Shown: positions 1 through 6,382 of the stretch, piece after piece | Position numbering within the stretch: the stretch's first letter is position 1 | Layout of the letters: every line of letters starts with the position of its first letter | Source of the DNA: Methanospirillum hungatei | GTDB taxonomy: Archaea; Halobacteriota; Methanomicrobia; Methanomicrobiales; Methanospirillaceae | Length of the DNA stretch: 9,209 nt | NCBI GenBank assembly: GCA_003251955.1 | Contig: QKDV01000152.1 | Location: forward strand, 1 to 9,209 | Direction of reading: 5' to 3' | Notes under the pieces: generated by a model | Databases searched by the model: none | Seen by the model: only the letters and a program-made list of their open reading frames with translations | Told to the model about the DNA's origin: nothing | Translations under genes and position numbers: made by a program

Positions 1-210
1 CAGAACGGTTCACCGATGCTTCTCTTTCTGTTTGCAGAGCTTGCCTCGCTGGTATCATTCTATGTCTTCTTTTCGGTGATCATCCCGACACTCATCCCTG
101 AATACAGAAACGTGGATGAGAATTTCAACTGTGGAGCTAGTGAGATCTACCTGAATCAGGACGAGATTTACACACTTGAATCACCGTTCGGGAGCGTGAA
201 AGATGAGTAA
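1..210 (+). CDS. antiporter-like membrane subunit of group 4 hydrogenase (NuoL/HyfB-like), C-terminal end, partial
   Basis: The frame is open from base 1 to the TAA at 208-210, so only the last 69 residues of a longer protein are visible and its true start lies upstream. The visible part has one hydrophobic, probably membrane-spanning helix (about residues 6-30 of the fragment). A polar tail follows, containing NFNCG and then a YTLESPFG segment. This resembles the family tail in HyfB/HycC-type proteins, where a WDCG-like motif precedes a YT..SF..P stretch. Such subunits are homologous to Mrp antiporters and complex I NuoL, and carry the ion-translocating half-channels of the membrane arm. The stop overlaps the large-subunit start by 8 bases, which places it in the same operon. 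With so little sequence, assignment to NuoL rather than another antiporter paralogue is inference. Confidence 0.6.
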   Translation, partial: QNGSPMLLFLFAELASLVSFYVFFSVIIPTLIPEYRNVDENFNCGASEIYLNQDEIYTLESPFGSVKDE

Positions 211-1780
211 GCGACAGGCTGCTCTTGATGTCACCGAGATAAAGGCAGATGAGGTAGGCACTGAGGTCTCCAAACTCCTGAACCAGGGAGCCAGGATGAT
301 GTATGCCTCCGGTGTTGACGCGGGTGTTCCCGGGATCAGGATAGACTACTATTTTACCTTCGATGAGGAGATTCCCAGCCGTAATCTGGTACTTCGGACG
401 TATGTAAACCGTAAAAGACCGATTATCGAGTCTGTTACACCGATCACGACCCAGGCAGACTGGGCAGAGAGGGAGATGATTGAGTTTCTGGGTGTACAGG
501 TGAAAAACCATCCAGATCCCAGGCATCTCTGGCTTCCCTTGAACTGGGAGGATATGTACTCCAGTACACATCCAAAGGGCGATACAGAGAGTGAGCGGAT
601 TAATACGAGCCCCACTGCCCACCCTCCCCATGATAATATCTTCAGTAAACACCTCTCGGTAGTCCCGTACGGGCCCTATCATCCTGCTTTGATAGAGAGC
701 AATTACCTGAAGATGTCGGTCGAAGATGAGGTTGTCAGGGATGCAGACCTGAAACTCGGGTTTAATCATAGAAGTGTCATCAAGCTGATGGAGAGACGTG
801 ACTACTATAAGGATCTCTTTCTTGCAGAGAGGATATGCGGGTTTTGCAATGTTTCACATAGTATGACCTTTGCACAGGCAGTAGAGCAGATCGCTGATAT
901 CACCGTTCCAAAAAAGGCTCTCTATACCCGGACGTTGCTCGGTGAGATGGAGAGGATGAAGAGCCATATTCTGGCGATAGGTCTGATGGGAGATCTGACC
1001 GGGTTTCGGACTATGCTGATGCATGCTATCAGAATTCGTGAAGAGATACTTGACAGTCTGGAGATTATGTCAGGTCAGCGGATTAGTCATGGCATTATCA
1101 CTCATGGAGGCATCAGGAATGATGTTACTCCTGTTCATATCGACGTTATCAAATCAAAACTCAAGAATCTAAAGAAATCTGTACCAGAATACTTTGATCA
1201 GTTACTGGCAAATGATGTGTTCACCGGCAGGCTCCACAAAACAGGTGTTCTCACAGTGGATGTGGCAAAAAAATTCGGAGCTGTGGGTCCGATCGCAAGA
1301 GGGAGTGGCATCAGGGTGGATATCAGGAAGAATTCCCCATATGCAGCGTATGAGGATGTTGACTGGGATGTGATTACAGAGAACGATCGAGACTGTTTTG
1401 CACGAGTGAAGGTAAGAATGAGGGAAGTTCTCATGTCCCTGCATATCTGTGAGCAGTGCTGTGATGTGATCAGATCAGCCCCTTCAGAACTAATCACTCC
1501 GGTGAATGAACTCCCATGTGGTGAAGGATTTTCGAGAACAGAACCACCGAGAGGTGAATTGCTCTATCATGTCGCCTCAAACGGTACAAATACTCCTGAA
1601 TTTGTCCGCCTGAGGGTTCCAACATACCCGAATGTGAGAGTGATGATTGATCTGATCAAAGGTAGTGAAATCGGGGATGTACCGGTCATTATTGGTAGCG
1701 TTGATCCCTGTTTCTCATGTGCTGATCGTGTAACGGTGGTAAATCAGGGAAAGGTTACTGTATCAGGTGGTAGGAGATAA
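203..1780 (+). CDS. hycE: group 4 [NiFe] hydrogenase large subunit, NuoC-NuoD fusion (HycE-like)
   Basis: This 525-residue protein is the catalytic subunit that interconverts H2 with protons and electrons at a NiFe(CN)2CO centre, on the cytoplasmic side of the membrane. Residues about 1-130 form a NuoC/30-kDa-like domain, with the signature WAEREMIEFLGV followed by HPDPRHLWLP (87-112). Residues about 150-525 form the NuoD/large-subunit domain. The proximal nickel motif is RICGFCNVSH (210-219; C212, C215) and the distal motif is DPCFSC (501-506; C503, C506). All four nickel ligands are present, which separates it from complex I NuoD. After ADR (507-509) there is a 16-residue tail, matching the site where HycI cuts E. 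coli HycE after an arginine. The ATG at 203 overlaps the previous stop and is preceded by GGAG at 191-194. The next gene starts at the stop (TAATG). The hyc name is by homology; the exact group 4 subtype was not resolved. Confidence 0.95.
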   Translation: MSKRQAALDVTEIKADEVGTEVSKLLNQGARMMYASGVDAGVPGIRIDYYFTFDEEIPSRNLVLRTYVNRKRPIIESVTPITTQADWAEREMIEFLGVQVKNHPDPRHLWLPLNWEDMYSSTHPKGDTESERINTSPTAHPPHDNIFSKHLSVVPYGPYHPALIESNYLKMSVEDEVVRDADLKLGFNHRSVIKLMERRDYYKDLFLAERICGFCNVSHSMTFAQAVEQIADITVPKKALYTRTLLGEMERMKSHILAIGLMGDLTGFRTMLMHAIRIREEILDSLEIMSGQRISHGIITHGGIRNDVTPVHIDVIKSKLKNLKKSVPEYFDQLLANDVFTGRLHKTGVLTVDVAKKFGAVGPIARGSGIRVDIRKNSPYAAYEDVDWDVITENDRDCFARVKVRMREVLMSLHICEQCCDVIRSAPSELITPVNELPCGEGFSRTEPPRGELLYHVASNGTNTPEFVRLRVPTYPNVRVMIDLIKGSEIGDVPVIIGSVDPCFSCADRVTVVNQGKVTVSGGRR

Positions 1781-2709
1781 TGACCTTGCTGTTCCTGATA
1801 AACCCGTTGATCGCCTTCTGTATAGGAATCCTACTCTCGTTCCTCCTTCGGAAACTCAATGCACGAATTCAATCACGTAGGGGCCCGGTGGTCAGGATTC
1901 CCCCGGCATGGCGGGATATTAACAGGACAAAGATCTTACAGCCCCTCTATGATATCCTAAAACTTTTTTCTAAAAATACATTTATCCCTGAAAAAGCAAG
2001 TCCACTCTTTATCATCGCCCCTGTCATGGCTCTTCTTTGTGCCATACTGGCATCATTTTTCGTTCCTGTTGCAGGAATCTCATTCGATTACACGTTTGGT
2101 CTTGTGGTTCTCTTTTACCTGCTTATGGGTGAGATCCTCTGTGTTATTGTTGGAGGGATAACAAGTGGATCCTTGTTTGCTGTTATCGGTGGAGTCAGGG
2201 AGATAGAGTTACTCCTCACCAATGAGATCCCGTTCATCCTTGGCACATTTGCCCTCGCAATTTCGTATAATACTCTGTCAATCAATGAGATGATGGGTTT
2301 TAACCTGATATCGAATCCGTTTGCTGCGGTTGTTGTTTTTCTGTCGATCCTCGTTAAATTACATATCAAACCCTTTGACATCTCTGATGCAGAGTCAGAG
2401 ATTGTGAGCGGGCTAACGACCGAGTACAGCGGAAAACTGCTTGGAATTCTTGAAGTCACGAAAGTGATGATGATATTTGTTCTGGTCGCCCTGTTTGCCG
2501 ATCTATTCCTTTGGGTGCCATCATCTGGGCTCATGGCCTGGCTGGTCTTCTTCAGCGGTGTGGGATTCACATCTGTTCTGATTGCCCTGGTCCATTCCCT
2601 GTTTGGCAGGTTCAAGATAGATCAGGCTACCTGGTGGCTGCTCAGGGTTCCACTGGTTTTATCTGTCTTTGCAGTTGTCTGGGCATCGATGTGGAGGTAT
2701 GTATTGTGA
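1780..2709 (+). CDS. hycD: NuoH/HycD-like membrane subunit of group 4 hydrogenase
   Basis: A 309-residue, very hydrophobic protein with about eight predicted membrane helices. It is the subunit that anchors the peripheral hydrogenase arm and links its redox chemistry to the ion-translocating arm. Family motifs are clear: ARIQSRRGP (28-36), LQPLYDILKLFSK (53-65), REIELLLTNEIPF (140-152) and the hallmark acidic loop KPFDISDAESEIVSG followed by TEYSGKLLGI (197-223). These carry the conserved glutamates of NuoH. Between RRGP and LQP there is an insertion of about 16 residues rich in Arg and Pro; most hydrogenase-type homologues I recall go almost directly from GPP to LQP. The ATG at 1780 shares one base with the large-subunit stop and has GGAG at 1773-1776 only 3 bases upstream. 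Confidence 0.93.
   Translation: MTLLFLINPLIAFCIGILLSFLLRKLNARIQSRRGPVVRIPPAWRDINRTKILQPLYDILKLFSKNTFIPEKASPLFIIAPVMALLCAILASFFVPVAGISFDYTFGLVVLFYLLMGEILCVIVGGITSGSLFAVIGGVREIELLLTNEIPFILGTFALAISYNTLSINEMMGFNLISNPFAAVVVFLSILVKLHIKPFDISDAESEIVSGLTTEYSGKLLGILEVTKVMMIFVLVALFADLFLWVPSSGLMAWLVFFSGVGFTSVLIALVHSLFGRFKIDQATWWLLRVPLVLSVFAVVWASMWRYVL
2693..2698 (+). promoter_or_regulatory. ribosome binding site fixing the GTG start at 2706
   Basis: GGAGGT lies 7 bases upstream of GTG 2706, inside the last codons of the NuoH-like gene. It decides the start of the ferredoxin subunit: the frame is open back to an ATG at 2511, but using that would overlap the NuoH gene by about 200 bases and add residues with no family resemblance. 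Confidence 0.8.
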
Positions 2710-3392
2710 GGTTTACTGAAAAGATAAAGGCCTATAGCACTCTTGCCGTAAACCTGTTTCACAAACCGGTCACCGTCCGGGAATCATTCGGGTTCATCGC
2801 ATATCTTTCAAGGGGACTGCCCAGGCGTGATGATGAAAGGTGCACCGGGTGCGGGGCATGCAATGAGCGTTGTTCCAGCGGGGCGACAAGTATCACAGAT
2901 CATGATGGCATGAGAACCGTGTCCATTGACAGTCTCAGATGTATCTTTTGTGCCCGTTGTGCTGATATCTGTCCTGAAGGTGCCCTGGACCTGTATTTTG
3001 GAACCGTCCATCATCAGAAAGACATGGGAGGAGCAGCTGGGACGATAAAACCAGCCGATACTTCAATGAGCAGGCAGTGCCTGCACGATGATGATCTGGA
3101 CCTGTCTGCTTCTGTTCAGTATGCAAAAGCAATCAGTCTCGCTCATAAACTGGAAGAGAAGAGTGTCACAGTTGATACTCTCCTCCCCCTTCAGAAGTGC
3201 AGGTTTTGTGGTGAGTATATGCCGGCGACTGAGAAGTTTCTGCAGGTCATGGCAGAGAGAATGCTGTCTCATCTGAAACCTGAAACTGCTGAAGTTGTGA
3301 GAAAGGATCTTGAGTTGTATCTGACCGCCTGTATCTCATGCCGGCAGAAGTACAGCGTTAAATGGAACACCCACCCGAGGAAGTTCATATGA
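2706..3392 (+). CDS. hycF: two [4Fe-4S] ferredoxin-type electron transfer subunit (HycF/NuoI-like)
   Basis: From the GTG at 2706 this is a 228-residue protein. It starts inside the previous stop (GTGA, 4-base overlap) behind a strong GGAGGT. It should relay electrons between the small subunit and a soluble partner such as ferredoxin or a formate or CO dehydrogenase module. Two classic 4Fe-4S motifs are present, CTGCGACNERC (46-56) and CIFCARCADICP (79-90), each C-x2-C-x2-C-x3-C. The C-terminal part holds two further pairs, C165-x2-C168 and C209-x2-C212, a ribbon-like arrangement that could bind zinc or another cluster. I recall similar extra pairs in HycF/HyfH-type proteins. The middle (about 99-160) is polar with no recognised motif. 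The last codons overlap the next gene, which supports a fixed stoichiometry in the complex. Confidence 0.9.
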   Translation: MRFTEKIKAYSTLAVNLFHKPVTVRESFGFIAYLSRGLPRRDDERCTGCGACNERCSSGATSITDHDGMRTVSIDSLRCIFCARCADICPEGALDLYFGTVHHQKDMGGAAGTIKPADTSMSRQCLHDDDLDLSASVQYAKAISLAHKLEEKSVTVDTLLPLQKCRFCGEYMPATEKFLQVMAERMLSHLKPETAEVVRKDLELYLTACISCRQKYSVKWNTHPRKFI

Positions 3393-3808
3393 GTCTTTCA
3401 GGTGCCTTTCTCAAAAAATCACCCTGGGTGTATCATGCCCATGCCGGCGGCTGCAACGGGTGTGACCTTGAAATACTGGCCAGTTTCGGGCCGAGATATG
3501 ACCTTGAGCGTCTCGGAATAAAACTGGTTGCATCTCCTCGATTTGCTGACATTCTGCTGGTAACCGGACCTGTTCCTCTTCATACGAAACCATTCCTGGA
3601 ACGTATTTATGACCAGACGCCTTCTCCAAAAAAAGTTGTAGCGATGGGGGCCTGCGGGTGTTCAGGCGGGGTGTTTGTTGATGATGAGAACTACTCCATT
3701 GCAGGTCCTGTTGAGAAGATCATCCCTGTTGATGTAAGAATTCCCGGATGCCCTCCAAAACCTGAGGCTATCGTTGAAGGAATCATGAAAGCCGTGAGAA
3801 TGTTCTGA
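3389..3808 (+). CDS. hycG: group 4 [NiFe] hydrogenase small subunit (HycG/NuoB-like)
   Basis: This 139-residue subunit holds the single [4Fe-4S] cluster nearest the nickel site and passes electrons to and from the large subunit. Expected ligands are visible: GGCNGCDLEI (20-29; C22, C25), the GACGCSGG loop (87-94; C89, with an additional C91) and PGCPPKPEAI (119-128; C121). It is short like other group 4 small subunits and lacks the Tat signal and extra Fe-S domain of uptake hydrogenases, consistent with a cytoplasm-facing location. I chose ATG 3389 because it forms an ATGA overlap with the previous stop and has GAGG at 3377-3380. An in-frame ATG at 3362 would add nine residues and overlap the previous gene by 31 bases, which is less likely. 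Confidence 0.94.
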   Translation: MSLSGAFLKKSPWVYHAHAGGCNGCDLEILASFGPRYDLERLGIKLVASPRFADILLVTGPVPLHTKPFLERIYDQTPSPKKVVAMGACGCSGGVFVDDENYSIAGPVEKIIPVDVRIPGCPPKPEAIVEGIMKAVRMF

Positions 3809-3823
3809 TATGGGGGGAAAAAG

Positions 3824-5293
3824 ATGCTAGACTATTATGCTCTGGTTCCGGTTCTGCTCCCTGTTCTCGGTGGTATTATCCTCTATCTGCTATTAGGATA
3901 TTCTGAGAAAATTCAGCAGAGTTTTATTGTCTGTTTCATGTCTCTCCTCTTTGTGATGAATCTTCTGTATCTCATTGCATTGCAGAGGGGGATGATTCAT
4001 CCTGCAGCAGCCGGGCCACTTGTACTTGATGCTCCCGGGATATTTATCTCATGTCTTGTAACCTTTTTCGGAACTTTAATCCTCGTTTACTCGTTTATCT
4101 ATCGCAAAAACAGTCATTTTGACTCGACATTTTTTATCATCTACTTTGTCCTTGCCGGGATGATGTGTGGCATGGCTTGTACCTACAACGTGCTTGTCAT
4201 GCTGGTGCTCCTTGAGGCTGCAACCGTCACAAGTGCTGTTCTCATCCTGTTCGGAAGGACGAAACGGGCCATCAGAGCGACCTACATCTACCTCGCAATA
4301 AGTATCGTTGAGGTTATTCTCGTTATCTACGGGGCATTTATCCTGTACAGTAGCACAGGAACGCTTGACCTCAGGTTCATGGACATCTCCCTGTTATCCT
4401 CAGGAGACATTACCCTGCTTGCACTTCTGTTTCTCTTTGGGTTCGGGACAAAAGCAGGCCTGCTTCCCCTTGGGAGCATCTGGCTTCCACCGGCCCATGC
4501 TGATGCTCCTGCTGCTATCAGTGCAACGATGTCAGGAATTCTCATCAAGGCCAGTGTTGTTGCCATGGTCAAAGTGATGTACCCATTCTTCCTGATCTCG
4601 AATGGTGAGATGCTGATGTTCATTGTCACCTTCGTCGGGACACTGAACATGGTTCTCGGCGGAATTATGGCCCTCTTTGCTTGCCATATCAAACGACTGC
4701 TTGCATGGAGCAGCATCAGCCAGATTGGATACATCATTGTAGGATTCGGCCTTGCTACCCCGGTAGCCATCTACGGCTCCCTGTTTCACATCCTGAACCA
4801 CATGCTCTTTAAAGGGAGTCTCTTCCTGATATCAGGAATACTCCTTTACCATGTTCATTCCCTGCAGATCAAAAAGATGGGTGGACTTGGAAGGGTCATG
4901 CCGCTTACAGCCTTATCTTTCCTCATTGCTTCACTTGCAATGTCAGGACTTCCATTTCTGAATGGGTTCATCAGCAAGGAGCTCATTTACGAGGGATCAG
5001 TAGAGGCTGGGTTTCCTGTTGTCTTCTCACTCTTTGGACTTGAATTCACCATTATCAGTATATTTGGGTGGATCACCAGCATTGTGATCCTCATCACGAT
5101 GATGAGGGCCTTTTACTTGATGTTCCTGGGAACTACCCGGGAGTCTTTCAGGGAACTTCGTGATCCCCAGCTCTGTATGCTTGTTCCAGTGCTGATCATG
5201 GTAGGGTTATGCATCATCATCGGTCTGTTCCCTGATTTGGTTTCAGGAACACTGCAGTACATCGCTGAAACGCTGTACCAGATGAGAGGGTAA
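3824..5293 (+). CDS. complete antiporter-like membrane subunit (NuoL/M/N, Mrp family)
   Basis: A 489-residue protein with about 14 predicted membrane helices, the usual length for NuoN/MrpD-type subunits. These subunits move H+ or Na+ through paired half-channels. Conserved charged residues lie inside helices in the usual places: E131 in LVLLEAATV, K210 in FGTKAGLLPLG, K242 in GILIKASV, the HILNHMLFKG segment (322-331; K330), and K385 in NGFISKELI. The signature KRLLAWSSISQIGYI (290-304) is strong. K385, where NuoM has glutamate, suggests a NuoL/NuoN/MrpA-D type. The ATG at 3824 follows a G-rich stretch (3812-3817), 15 bases after the small-subunit stop. This is a second antiporter subunit in the operon besides the truncated one at 1-210, so the membrane arm probably has at least two such modules. 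Which ion it carries cannot be read from the sequence. Confidence 0.92.
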   Translation: MLDYYALVPVLLPVLGGIILYLLLGYSEKIQQSFIVCFMSLLFVMNLLYLIALQRGMIHPAAAGPLVLDAPGIFISCLVTFFGTLILVYSFIYRKNSHFDSTFFIIYFVLAGMMCGMACTYNVLVMLVLLEAATVTSAVLILFGRTKRAIRATYIYLAISIVEVILVIYGAFILYSSTGTLDLRFMDISLLSSGDITLLALLFLFGFGTKAGLLPLGSIWLPPAHADAPAAISATMSGILIKASVVAMVKVMYPFFLISNGEMLMFIVTFVGTLNMVLGGIMALFACHIKRLLAWSSISQIGYIIVGFGLATPVAIYGSLFHILNHMLFKGSLFLISGILLYHVHSLQIKKMGGLGRVMPLTALSFLIASLAMSGLPFLNGFISKELIYEGSVEAGFPVVFSLFGLEFTIISIFGWITSIVILITMMRAFYLMFLGTTRESFRELRDPQLCMLVPVLIMVGLCIIIGLFPDLVSGTLQYIAETLYQMRG

Positions 5294-5817
5294 TGGGAGA
5301 TCTGGGTCACTCCCATTCTTTTATGTCATCGTCATCAGAACTCACCCTATTGCTTTCTTCCCTCTTTGGTAGAGCCTATCCTAGTCGGATTGTGTTTGTT
5401 GGGGTAGGCAACCGGATGCGGGGTGACGACGGTGTTGGCCCTGTCCTCATTGATCATCTGAGCGATCACCTTCCAAATATAATTGACACGGGTGTTACAC
5501 CGGAGGAGTACACCGGGGTTATCAAGCGGTTGAACCCCTCCGTCATCATCATTGTGGATTCAGCTGATTTTGGGGCAAAGCCGGGTTCTGTCAGGATGGT
5601 AGAGGCGGGAGACATTTCTCAGGTCAGGATAAGTGTTCACAAGATCTCTCTTGAGATAATCATGGATTATCTCAGGGAAGAGACTGGAGCTGATGTTTTT
5701 CTTCTTGGGATACAGCCTGCTGATATCTCGTACTCGTTGACTCTCTCACCTGATGTAAGCAATGCAGCCTGTGAATGTGCCTCGGTTCTCATCTCTCTTC
5801 TAAAAGGTAAGGTATGA
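5293..5817 (+). CDS. hycI: hydrogenase maturation protease (HycI family)
   Basis: A 174-residue endopeptidase that removes the C-terminal tail of the hydrogenase large subunit once nickel is inserted. The family core is clear: VGVGNRMRGDDGVGP (36-50), IIIVDSADFG (85-94), HKISL (116-120) and FLLGIQPADI near residue 140. By alignment to E. coli HycI from memory, the nickel-sensing residues D16, D62 and H90 correspond to D46, D89 and H116, all present. The natural target is the 16-residue tail of the large subunit in the same operon. Relative to E. coli HycI there are about 30 extra N-terminal residues, Ser-rich; an in-frame ATG at 5323 (residue 11) is an alternative start. ATG 5293 is favoured because it overlaps the antiporter stop (TAATG) with AGAGGG just upstream. 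It is the last gene of the hydrogenase block. Confidence 0.93.
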   Translation: MGDLGHSHSFMSSSSELTLLLSSLFGRAYPSRIVFVGVGNRMRGDDGVGPVLIDHLSDHLPNIIDTGVTPEEYTGVIKRLNPSVIIIVDSADFGAKPGSVRMVEAGDISQVRISVHKISLEIIMDYLREETGADVFLLGIQPADISYSLTLSPDVSNAACECASVLISLLKGKV

Positions 5818-5866
5818 TGGTGGAGGATGGGAGACTATCTGAAGAAATAAATCCGGTTAATCAAAA

Positions 5867-5896
5867 AAGGGCAATACTAACCTACTAATTGTCCTT
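5867..5896 (+). promoter_or_regulatory. inverted repeat upstream of acsB (candidate operator or leader hairpin)
   Basis: The left arm AAGGGCAAT (5867-5875) and right arm ATTGTCCTT (5888-5896) are inverted copies with one mismatch in nine, around a 12-base AT-rich spacer. As RNA the mismatch is a G-U pair, so all nine positions can pair. It sits 24-53 bases before the likely acsB start, in the only substantial non-coding gap of the window (5818-5911). It could bind a dimeric regulator or fold in the 5' leader. It is not followed by a T-run, so an intrinsic terminator is unlikely. I see no convincing TATA box or bacterial -35/-10 pair; the AT-rich GAAGAAATAAAT at 5841-5852 is a weak promoter candidate. 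Confidence 0.4.
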
Positions 5897-5911
5897 ACAA
5901 CAATCTATGGT

Positions 5912-6382
5912 GTGAAAGATATGGTTCAGATCGATACATCAGTTTCGTCAGGAATGAAGAAGATTGCAGAGCAGGTTGCTGCTGTTTCTTCATTTCATGG
6001 GTATGAGGATACCGCATACTATCTCCCTATCTCCTATGCAATATCCGGATCCGGGATCGATTCTAAGCAGAGTGCAGAACAGGTCTTTGCTACTGCTCAC
6101 CAGAGTCCCCTGGTTGGTGCTGAAATCCTGCTTGCGTGTCGGGGGGCTCATGATGGCCCCCCGTATACCGGGTTTATTGAGGATGCGGTGATCAGAAAAC
6201 TTGGATATACCCTTGTAGATGGGAGCATACTCGGGCTTTCTCTTATTGTTGGAAATCCCTCAACGGCAGATTATGCTGCTGCGATCTGCAGGGAGGGAGC
6301 TGCAGGAGAAACTCATGCTCACGTTCCTCTCGGGCGGGGTCGTCGGTTCCCTGACTGGCGCCGGGGTCAAGGTCGGGCTTGA
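5912..6382 (+). CDS. acsB: acetyl-CoA synthase beta subunit, N-terminal part (frame broken at about 6295)
   Basis: This frame encodes the start of AcsB (bacterial ACS; archaeal CdhC is the shorter homologue). Residues up to about 128 match the N-terminal domain of Moorella AcsB as I remember it: YEDTAYYLPISYAISG (31-46), PPYTGFIEDAVIRKLGY (83-99), LVDGSILG (101-108) and ADYAAAICRE (119-128). In bacteria this domain contacts CO dehydrogenase and shapes the CO tunnel. After E128 the frame drifts into 28 residues of unrelated Gly/Arg-rich sequence ending at 6382, while the homology continues in the frame one base later (see 6219-7946). The true product is therefore the joined protein. The start may be GTG 5912 or, more likely, ATG 5921, because GGTG at 5909-5912 is then a suitably placed ribosome site; this changes the length by three residues. 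It begins a new operon about 95 bases after hycI. Confidence 0.85.
   Translation: MKDMVQIDTSVSSGMKKIAEQVAAVSSFHGYEDTAYYLPISYAISGSGIDSKQSAEQVFATAHQSPLVGAEILLACRGAHDGPPYTGFIEDAVIRKLGYTLVDGSILGLSLIVGNPSTADYAAAICREGAAGETHAHVPLGRGRRFPDWRRGQGRA

Noticed and set aside
137..769. A 210-codon open frame on the minus strand inside the large-subunit gene
   Set aside because: It lies wholly opposite the conserved HycE-like sequence and the end of the upstream gene, its translation has no recognisable motif, and nothing nearby reads on the minus strand. It is a shadow of the real gene.
2115..2615. A 166-codon minus-strand frame inside the NuoH-like gene
   Set aside because: It is antisense to strongly conserved NuoH motifs, with no start signals or family features.
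2511..2705. Upstream extension of the ferredoxin subunit to an ATG at 2511
   Set aside because: It would overlap the NuoH-like gene by about 200 bases with no family resemblance, while GTG 2706 has GGAGGT at ideal distance and a typical GTGA overlap.
4327..4801. Overlapping minus-strand frames (147 and 89 codons) inside the antiporter gene
   Set aside because: They lie opposite conserved membrane helices, and their compositions mirror the coding strand of the hydrophobic protein; no independent evidence.
5867..5896. Intrinsic terminator after hycI
   Set aside because: The hairpin has no following T-run, its loop is long, and a run of A precedes it instead. A regulatory inverted repeat fits better, though a weak terminator function cannot be excluded.
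6219..6296. ATG 6219 as the true start of acetyl-CoA synthase
   Set aside because: The first 26 residues in this frame do not resemble AcsB, while the other frame over the same bases encodes the conserved LVDGSILG to AAAICRE segment. There is no good ribosome site.
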